From: Rhyzopertha dominica
Taxonomy: Eukaryota > Arthropoda > Insecta > Coleoptera > Bostrichidae
Direction of reading: 5' to 3'
DNA: 64,000 nucleotides
Assembly: GCA_025024175.1 (NCBI GenBank)
Contig: QCXZ01000064.1
Coordinates: 57,619,325-57,683,324 of the forward strand
Part shown: positions 57,008 through 64,000 of the stretch, one piece after another
Numbering within the stretch: the first letter of the stretch is position 1
How the letters are laid out: every line of letters starts with the position of its first letter
Program-made: the position numbers and the translations under genes
Notes under the pieces: model-generated
What the model saw: the letters and a program-made list of their open reading frames with translations, nothing else
Told to the model about the DNA's origin: nothing
The model's database searches: none

Positions 57008-58111
57008 ATGGAAAATCTACGAAGCAACGACGAGTGTTTCCAGGTTGGAGGACAGCAGGGAGATTCCGTGGTTAACTCCGTCGAAGGGATGGATCAACCT
57101 GTTTCCCTGGAGCCGGACCGTACGACCCGAATGATGGAGTTAGTGTTGCAACAGCAGCAAAACTTCATGACGGCGTTCATGCAGCAGCAACATGCAATGA
57201 TGACGAACTTTCTGGAGCAGCTAGGGAGTAACCGGCAGCAGCATGCTACGGGCGCTGCGGACCTCTGCGAGGGAGACATCACTTCAGAACCAGAACCGGT
57301 AGTAGCATCTCCGTCCCGTCCTGTGAGTACAAGTACCCCTCCATGTAATTCTCCTGCTCAAGAATGGAAGCAGATCGCCTTAGCTCTTTCAGCGAATCAT
57401 TCTAAAATGCCACCTATGGAACGTCCGATTTTCCGCGGTTGCTTTAAAAAAACAAACCCTGTCATGTTTTTGGATAGGTTTGAGAAGTATTTCAGAAGTC
57501 TCAAATGTAATCCGAGTGACAAGTTAGATGTCGTGGTCAGTTGTTTAGAATATCCGGCTAGCCAGTGGGTGGAATTACAGCAAAAATCGTGGGAAACTTT
57601 CGATCATTTTAAGCAAGACTTCCTAAAGCAATATTGGTCCGAAAGCAAGCAACAACAAATCCGGAGTGACATTTTATTGACTAAATTTGACCCCAACCGC
57701 AGTAGTATGTCTGAACATTTTATACGTCAAGTAAATAACGCCCGTACTTTGACAATTCCGTTGCCTGAAGTAGTTCTAGTTGAGGACGTCATGCGCCAAT
57801 TTCCAGCTAATATACAATCGCTGTGGTCAGTTTTTCCCCAGAGGGACATTTCTGGTGCCCTGGAATTTATTAGCCGACAAGAAAATTTTATAGTTAGGCG
57901 TAACAAAACACCAGAACATTCGGAAAATTATGAACCCGGTAAACGTCCTAAAGCTCCATACAACAATTCAAAATTTGTAAATGTATTGCAAAACGTGAGA
58001 GTACCTCCTCCCCGTGATGATACCCTAGGCGCATCCAGTGCTCCTGTTTGTTGCGTGAATTGTAATTGCCATAACAAAACCGTTTCGGAAAACTCTTCTG
58101 GGACGAATTAG
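57008..58111 (+). CDS. Gag of long-LTR Gypsy
   Basis: 367 codons from ATG at 57008, 113 bases past the primer site. Residues about 40-75 hold a Gln-rich segment (LQQQQNFM and MQQQHAMM). Residues about 140-235 form a Gypsy Gag core (FDRFEKYF, YPASQWVELQQKSWETF, DFLKQYW). The C-terminus has a Cys cluster, VCCVNCNCH near 350, but no CX2CX4HX4C knuckle, so nucleic-acid binding must rely on other means. It would form the particle that packages the RNA. The pol frame overlaps the last 37 bases in the -1 frame. Confidence 0.9.
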   Translation: MENLRSNDECFQVGGQQGDSVVNSVEGMDQPVSLEPDRTTRMMELVLQQQQNFMTAFMQQQHAMMTNFLEQLGSNRQQHATGAADLCEGDITSEPEPVVASPSRPVSTSTPPCNSPAQEWKQIALALSANHSKMPPMERPIFRGCFKKTNPVMFLDRFEKYFRSLKCNPSDKLDVVVSCLEYPASQWVELQQKSWETFDHFKQDFLKQYWSESKQQQIRSDILLTKFDPNRSSMSEHFIRQVNNARTLTIPLPEVVLVEDVMRQFPANIQSLWSVFPQRDISGALEFISRQENFIVRRNKTPEHSENYEPGKRPKAPYNNSKFVNVLQNVRVPPPRDDTLGASSAPVCCVNCNCHNKTVSENSSGTN

Positions 58112-61100
58112 AAGTGGCAGTTCGATCCCAGCATCAAAGTCCCCTAATTAATAGCAAAAATGATCACCTTATGCCCGCGATTTCCAAAATTAGGACCGCA
58201 AAACCGCTTACAGCGGAACAGATGTCACGTTTGTACGGAAGGGGCATGCACATATTACAACGCACAGGTTGGGTGCAGGGAAAACCATTAGGCAAACGCC
58301 TCTGCGTTCAGTCTGCCAGTTTGTTACCGCTAGAAGTTCTAACTACGGAAAATGACATTTCGGTGTTTAACTATGTTAAACTAAACAGTCCGGAGGGCAC
58401 ATACTCGGTGTGCACACTTCAAAACCTAAATAATTACGAAAAAAATTCAAAATTTCGCGTGTTACCCCACATCGTAATTGTATGCGAGGGCATTGAGCTT
58501 TTGGCTTTAATAGATACGGGTAGCGAGGTAACTTGTATAAGTGAGGAATTTTATAATAATATAATAGCAAGAGTAAACTTGCCTGTCTTACCTTTGGCAT
58601 CTACACAATTGCGCTGTGCTATGGGACAACAAAGCAGCCGAATTAAAATTCAAACGTGGTTAAAATTCACAATTCTAGGTTTAGATAGCAGTATTGTTTT
58701 TGAAAACGTATTTTTAGTGGTTAAAAATTTAGTGAGGCCGGTTATAATAGGGATTGACTGGCTACATACAGCGAGTGCTAACATTAATTTAGTTCAAAAT
58801 CTATTAGAAATAAACCATAACAAAAGTACTCATAGGATACCTGTACATATTAATGCTAAATTATTAGGCAATAATGTAAGTCAAAGTAACGTAAGTGTTT
58901 GTGAAATAGAAAATGTTTCTTTACCCCGCGATATATCTAGTACTATTACACCGGCCACTGCGATAAAAAGTAAGGTTTTCGAAATTACAACTCTAGATCA
59001 GAAACAGCAAAATCAGTTACTTAACGTGTTATTGAAGCACCACATGGCGTTTAATGAATTGCCGGGCGTAACTAATAAATACACCCATGTTATTCGAATG
59101 AAAGACGAAACCCCGTTCATAAGAAAGCCATACCCGATTCCATTCAGTCTGAGGCAGGAAGTCGATAAAACGATAGAAAGTATGCTTAAAATGGATGTAA
59201 TTAAAAGGGAAGCTTCGCCATTTGCAAGCCCCATGACAGTAGTGCGAAAGAAAGACGGTTCAGTGCGGATTTGTTTAGATGCTAGGTGGATTAACAAGCA
59301 GATGATTTCGGACTGCGAATGCCCACGCTCGATGGAAGACCTTTTACATTCTTTTTCATCGATGAAGTATATGTCAACAATTGATTTACGTTCTTCGTAT
59401 TGGCAAATTCCTTTGGATCCGCAGAGCACACGGTATACAGCTTTCTTATATAATGGCAAATTATATACTTACCAGCGGTTGCCATTCGGATTAAAATCGG
59501 CAGTAGGATCATTTAGTCGAGCCATGGATCTAATTTTAGGACCTGAAGTACGCGAATTTACGGTAAACTATATTGACGACCTTTTAATAGTTTCGGACAC
59601 TTTTGAAAATCACCTCAGACATTTAGACCAAGTTTTAGAGAAGTTAGAACAGGCTAACATTACAATTAATTTGGAAAAGACGCACTTTTTGCAAAAACAA
59701 GTACTCTTTTTAGGTCACGTTTTAACATCAGAGGGAATTTCCACAGACCCGGAGAAACTGCGCGCTATTCGAGAATTTCCGGTGCCTCTATCAGTAAAGC
59801 ATTTACGTGCATTTTTGGGCTTATGTAATTATTATAGACGTTTTAATGACAAGTACAGTCATGTGACCCAGCCCCTGAATCAGTTGCTGAAGAAAAACGT
59901 AAAATGGAATTGGGGTGAAAGTGAACAGCGGGCTTTTGATAGGACTAAAGCTTTATTTTTGGAAACGGTGGTGTTAAAATTTCCCAATTTTCAAAAAACT
60001 TTTTATCTCCAAACTGATAGTTCAGGCGTAGCTTTAGGTGTAGAATTATATCAGTTGTTAGAAAATGAAGAACACGGTGTTATAGGGTATGCTAGCAGGG
60101 TATTAAGAGGTCCTGAATTAATGTACACCGTCACAGAAAAAGAATTATTGGCTATCATATACGGGTTACAAAAATACAAAACCATAATTTTAGGTTATAA
60201 AGTCGTTATACGTACTGATCACTATGCATTAAAGTTTTTAAAGCAGTGTAAATTACTAAATGAGAGACTAACTCGATGGATGCTGTTTCTAAACCAATTC
60301 GACTATGAAGTAGAGCACGTCAGAGGTAAAGATAACGTAGTAGCAGATGTGTTGTCGCGGTTTCCATCAAAACTTAAAAATGTTCAAATTCCAAATGATG
60401 AGCAAGTTATAATTGCGACGACAGCAGGAAATTTTATCTCAGCTATGTTCGAAGTCACCGGGTTTAGAGACTTAAAGCTGCAGTTCGCGGATTTAAAGGA
60501 GAAACAACTAGCAGATCCATTTTTCGGTCCTTTGTTTAAACACCTATTAAAGCCTGATGATAATTTGGATGAAAAACAAATAAAAATTATACAAAATTTC
60601 GAAATTCACGAAGATTTATTGCTATATAATAACAAAATTGAAAATAAATTTAGGATTGCGTTACCGGACAGCATGATAGAAAAATTAATACAAAGCATTC
60701 ACGAATTATATGGTCATTTTGGTATTAGCAAAATATATAATGTGGTCAAACTAAATTTCTTTATTCCAAAAATGAGACAACAGGTCAGGCGGATAATTCG
60801 GTCCTGCGACATCTGTCAAAAGGTCAAGTACCCACAACGACATTTAAGTGGCACGATGCAACCCATTTTAGCACAACACCCAGGCGATTTGGTGACGGTT
60901 GACTATTACGGGCCTTTGCCTGAAAGCCGATCGCGAGTAGCTTATATCTTTGTCGTGATAGATACCTTTAGCAAATTCGTAAAACTATACCCATTGCGCC
61001 GAGCACAAGCAAAAATTTCTGCCTTAAAACTGGTAAATGACTATAGTAAAATAATTAAACCAAAAGTAGTTTTGAGTGACCATGGTACTCAATTTTTATC

Positions 61101-61701
61101 AAAACTATGGCAAGACACTTTACGAAAACATAACATAAAACCAACTTTCTCTTCGATTCGTCACCCTAGCGCGAATCCAACCGAAAGGGTGATGAAAGAA
61201 CTTAGTCGTTTGTTTAGGACTTATTGTCACGGAAGTCATAAAGGCTTTGCCAATCACATATCTTCCATAGAGAATTTGTTTAATTCCACACCACACCTTA
61301 GTACTGGATANTCACCCAATCAACTAATTTTTGGCAAAAATCCTCCGAATATTTTAGATAAATTTATTTCCCCCTTTTTGCCTCCACAACGAGTGGAAAC
61401 TATCGAAGAAATGCGAATTAAAGCTAGGGATAACTTAAGGTTAGCTGCAGAGCGTCGTAGTCAACATTTTAAGACGCATCACGATAAGTTGCACGTAGGT
61501 GATTTCGTTTTGCTTCGCGAAAACCCCCATTCGGATGCATCGAGTAAAATTATTTCTAAATTTTGTCTGCTCTATTCTGGTCCTTACCAAGTCTATGCAA
61601 ATCCCTATCCAAATACCTACTCCCTAAAGGATCCTGCTACTGGCGAGAACCGTGGAAACTACAACATCGCCAACCTGAAGCTTTACCATTTAAGCCAGTG
61701 A
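58075..61701 (+). CDS. Pol of long-LTR Gypsy (protease, RT, RNase H, integrase)
   Basis: The frame is open from 58075, directly after a stop at 58072. Its first ATG comes only at 58171, so pol is most likely made by a -1 shift from gag. Counting from 58114: protease DTGSEV near 134; RT about 330-520 with STIDLRSSYWQI and NYIDDLLIV near 485; RNase H QTDSSGVALG near 633; integrase HHCC finger (HELYGHFG...CDICQ) near 862-900; DDE core with VTVDYYGPL near 928, LSDHGTQF near 987 and the Glu in NPTERVMKE near 1022. One N at 61311 makes a TAN codon that could be Tyr or stop; Tyr is expected in the conserved 'TGYSP' block. Ends 178 bases before the 3' LTR. Confidence 0.92.
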   Translation, partial: QNRFGKLFWDELEVAVRSQHQSPLINSKNDHLMPAISKIRTAKPLTAEQMSRLYGRGMHILQRTGWVQGKPLGKRLCVQSASLLPLEVLTTENDISVFNYVKLNSPEGTYSVCTLQNLNNYEKNSKFRVLPHIVIVCEGIELLALIDTGSEVTCISEEFYNNIIARVNLPVLPLASTQLRCAMGQQSSRIKIQTWLKFTILGLDSSIVFENVFLVVKNLVRPVIIGIDWLHTASANINLVQNLLEINHNKSTHRIPVHINAKLLGNNVSQSNVSVCEIENVSLPRDISSTITPATAIKSKVFEITTLDQKQQNQLLNVLLKHHMAFNELPGVTNKYTHVIRMKDETPFIRKPYPIPFSLRQEVDKTIESMLKMDVIKREASPFASPMTVVRKKDGSVRICLDARWINKQMISDCECPRSMEDLLHSFSSMKYMSTIDLRSSYWQIPLDPQSTRYTAFLYNGKLYTYQRLPFGLKSAVGSFSRAMDLILGPEVREFTVNYIDDLLIVSDTFENHLRHLDQVLEKLEQANITINLEKTHFLQKQVLFLGHVLTSEGISTDPEKLRAIREFPVPLSVKHLRAFLGLCNYYRRFNDKYSHVTQPLNQLLKKNVKWNWGESEQRAFDRTKALFLETVVLKFPNFQKTFYLQTDSSGVALGVELYQLLENEEHGVIGYASRVLRGPELMYTVTEKELLAIIYGLQKYKTIILGYKVVIRTDHYALKFLKQCKLLNERLTRWMLFLNQFDYEVEHVRGKDNVVADVLSRFPSKLKNVQIPNDEQVIIATTAGNFISAMFEVTGFRDLKLQFADLKEKQLADPFFGPLFKHLLKPDDNLDEKQIKIIQNFEIHEDLLLYNNKIENKFRIALPDSMIEKLIQSIHELYGHFGISKIYNVVKLNFFIPKMRQQVRRIIRSCDICQKVKYPQRHLSGTMQPILAQHPGDLVTVDYYGPLPESRSRVAYIFVVIDTFSKFVKLYPLRRAQAKISALKLVNDYSKIIKPKVVLSDHGTQFLSKLWQDTLRKHNIKPTFSSIRHPSANPTERVMKELSRLFRTYCHGSHKGFANHISSIENLFNSTPHLSTGXSPNQLIFGKNPPNILDKFISPFLPPQRVETIEEMRIKARDNLRLAAERRSQHFKTHHDKLHVGDFVLLRENPHSDASSKIISKFCLLYSGPYQVYANPYPNTYSLKDPATGENRGNYNIANLKLYHLSQ

Positions 61702-61878
61702 GCCCCGCCACTGGAAATCAACGAGTCGACTGACGAGTTGTTCGACTCGAGAAGTCGAGTACCAGGCGCTGTCCAACCTGGTGGAGTACCAGGACGTCGT
61801 CTTCATAGGATATCGGGAAATAGACTGAGTGTTTCCAATTTGTTCGTGCCTCACAATTCGTAAACACTGGTGGGCATA
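61702..61878 (+). other. 3' untranslated spacer and weak polypurine tract
   Basis: Sequence between pol stop and 3' LTR. The only candidate purine tract, GGTGGGCATA at 61869-61878, is short. Confidence 0.4.
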
Positions 61879-63331
61879 TGAAGTAGTTCGTATGTGAAGT
61901 ATTGCGAATTTGCAGATTGCATTTAGTGGGTTTCCAGAAAACAGTAACTTGTGTGGTCTTCAAGTGTAGGTTGGAGCCGGGCGATGCGTGGGGTCGTATA
62001 TCAGTGCCAACTTTTAACCCCCAAGCTGGTGGCTAGTCCTATCGTACCGAGGGTGACATGTTTTTCGTGAACCGCGTGGACAGATTTATTTTGTTAGTTG
62101 TTGTTTTAAGTATTAGGACTGAAGCAACGCAGGCTGGACATTAAAATGATATATGTAAGTAGGCTAAAGTGATTTTTCTGGTACTCTGGAGTGTTCGGTT
62201 TGTGGGAACGAAAAACATTAACGGCTTGTGTTGCTGTTTTGCAATATGTTGGAGGTTTGGTGGGCATCAACAAATAAACTATGTGGAGGGGTGATTTTTA
62301 GGGACATTAAGGAAATAGGAACACAAGAAAGTGAGTGTGTGGAGAACTGTCTTCACGATTAGTTGACTTGGGTTTCACAGTAATTGTTACCGGCCATTTA
62401 CGTGTTTTTTTTATACCTATACTAGTTGTTGTATTTTAAATCTGTTCGGAGCCACTTGTTGATTGTGTACAACAGTTATTTGTGCTTTGTGAATTTGGAT
62501 TCAAAGTCGCTGGTATGGTAAACTACCTTTTCTTTATTAAGGTGTGACTGTTATTTGTCTTCAAATTATTTCGTGTTTATTCTGTTCTTATCGTCTTAAT
62601 TTTGTTTTTTTTTATTGTACTAAGCCAGCCATTGTGAGATCCGGGTATCAATAACTGTAAAAGAGTATATTTTTTGACGTAATTTGAGCAGGTTGTATTA
62701 AGCTGGATTTTTCGGAGTGTTGTATGAATTTTTGATGTGAGTTAATGAGTTGATGTAAGGGTCTATCACTAATATTTCCCCCTGCAACTTTGTGTTCCGA
62801 CGACTTTAAATGGGTCCTTGGGCACAAAGGTCACGCTCTTAGTCGCCTTTATATGGGGCCATTAATCCTGATGCAGGTTCCTACCACACGTTGGCAAATG
62901 ATAAGCGAAAGGTATTATAAAAATGCAGCTTAATTAATTTCTTAGTGTTTAATTTCTCGAACGTTATTTCCTAATTTAATGCCTCACAACTGCTGACTTA
63001 TTTCATTTTCATAATTCGTGTGTTAATAAATATTATGGGTGGATGTGTGTGTTTTATTTTGTCTCATATTCGTGTTGCTCTCACCTCATATTTACGCGAG
63101 TAATAAAGAACTTTTTGGGGTCTGTACTGGTCCATCATTCTTGTCACACAACTAATACGGTCCTGCTTTGGGTAAATTGACGATCACGTTTCCGTAATTA
63201 TATTAGGTATTTTTGTTTTAGCTAAATTCATTGTTTGTGGCCACATTTTGCTTGTTCTAGGTAATCAGAGTTTATTTACTAATTTTAACGCACGCGGCTT
63301 TTGCGTAGACCCCTTTCTATGGATCATTACA
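61879..63331 (+). repeat. 3' LTR of long-LTR Gypsy
   Basis: 1453 bp, same as 55415-56868 except for one substitution near 62512 and one T fewer in the poly-T run near 62610. Confidence 0.95.
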
Positions 63332-63810
63332 CAGTGATGGGCGTTTACGCGTAAATTATAATTTTCTACGTTACGCGCGTAGAAAATGCAGATTTTGGCG
63401 TAGATTTTGAGCAGAAAATTCAAGTAGGTACGCGATAAACTTGAATGGAAACCATTTTGTTTCTAATTTCTCTGTTTTGCTAGCTTCTTTATGCGTCGAT
63501 TTCCATTTTATAATAGTTTTCTTTGGAACATAAAAGACAAAGCATTATGTTTTTTTCCACGACTATATTAAGTACATTCTTAAGTAGCCTATTTTCACAT
63601 GATATCAAATTAGAACAGCATGTTTCATATGCAAGTTGATTTTTCTCCAGAGAAAGGTATCTACTGTAATCAACTATAAGATCAATGTACCTAGTTCAGT
63701 ATACATATATAGGACAATCAAACTGACCTGCAATTTAAAACGTTTGGTGAAAGAAAAAGGGTGGCATATAAAATTGGCCATTTATTTTCGTTTATAGAGA
63801 ATAAAGATAA
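63332..63810. repeat. Diverged repeat, copy 2 (CAGTGATGGGCG terminus)
   Basis: Starts CAGTGATGGGCGTTTACGCG immediately outside the LTR element, followed by the near-palindrome TTCTACGTTACGCGCGTAGAA. It shares several blocks with 49957-50240. The CAGTG start resembles hAT termini. Remaining sequence to 64000 is AT-rich with no recognised feature. Confidence 0.5.
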
Positions 63811-64000
63811 TAAAACTCAAAGTGCGCCAAAGTGCTTTTGGACAGCACACTTAGCCTGCTTACTCAGGTCTTCTGGCTATAATTGACGTATACCCAAACA
63901 AGTTATTGTTATTTAAAGATTTATCTAGTCTAGTATTTTGTTTAATTAAGAATAAATATTATAAAATACAAAATAATATTGGCATTTGAGGCGTTTTCAG

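Larger units (their letters stand above)
55415..63331 (+). mobile_element. Complete Gypsy LTR retrotransposon (1.45-kb LTRs)
   Basis: 7917 bp flanked by CAGT. The LTRs are 1454 and 1453 bp and differ at two places seen by eye: A/T near 56047 versus 62512, and one T in a poly-T run. A tRNA-His type primer site, a 367-codon gag and a 1195-codon pol follow. Protease, RT, RNase H and integrase are in Gypsy order with all catalytic motifs. The LTRs make up over a third of the element. Near-identical LTRs indicate a recent insertion, and no env-like frame is present. Only one ambiguous codon clouds an otherwise intact pol. Confidence 0.95.

Noticed and set aside
58376..59512. Minus-strand frames of 73-148 codons within pol
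   Set aside because: They are antisense shadows of the intact protease-RT coding region.

Overview
The window looks like AT-rich intergenic DNA from an arthropod nuclear genome, most likely an insect. There are no bacterial-style operons, rRNAs, tRNAs or CRISPR arrays. Almost everything recognisable is a transposable element of a kind typical of insect genomes: Gypsy LTR retrotransposons, LINEs, Penelope-like elements (PLEs), mariner/Tc1, hAT, a THAP-bearing DNA transposon and Crypton-type tyrosine-recombinase elements. No host gene is identified with confidence. The best orphan candidate is a 151-codon frame at 34013-34468 with a signal peptide and a second hydrophobic segment. Two weak spliced-exon candidates lie near 11.2 kb and 28.6-29.3 kb.

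Layout. 0.66-1.94 kb: THAP transposon copy A. 2.2-4.8 kb: Crypton copy 1, split by a 1.34-kb hAT-like insertion with an 8-bp target duplication. 5.4-5.7 kb: Tc1 scrap. 7.3-8.6 kb: two LINE fragments. 11.6-12.6 kb: PLE. 15-17.5 kb: PLE terminal pieces, including a hammerhead-like core and a palindrome with arms of about 90 bp. 19-20 kb: PLE and LINE remnants. 21.7-22.4 kb: LINE. 23-24.2 kb: THAP copy B. 25.4-26.1 kb: mariner-like scrap. 26.8-27.1 kb: LINE. 31.2-33 kb: a LINE interrupted by a nearly full-length dead mariner. 36.5-37.4 and 41.1-42.6 kb: LINE 3' ends with (ATT)n tails. 39.3-40 kb: PLE with a hammerhead-like 3' end. 44.18-48.70 kb: complete short-LTR Gypsy element on the minus strand. 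50.4-51.7 kb: inverted-repeat element containing a Cys-rich coding relic and a TA-flanked MITE. 54.4-55.4 kb: Crypton copy 2. 55.41-63.33 kb: complete long-LTR Gypsy element on the plus strand.

How they relate. Only the two LTR elements have intact coding capacity. Each carries its own Gag, protease, reverse transcriptase, RNase H and integrase plus cis signals (LTRs, tRNA primer site, target duplications). Their LTR pairs are identical or nearly so, so both are young insertions. The rest is a layered graveyard in which nesting gives relative ages: hAT into Crypton, mariner into LINE, and long-LTR Gypsy into a junction between Crypton and another repeat. Functional calls rest on motifs recognised by eye; no database search was possible.
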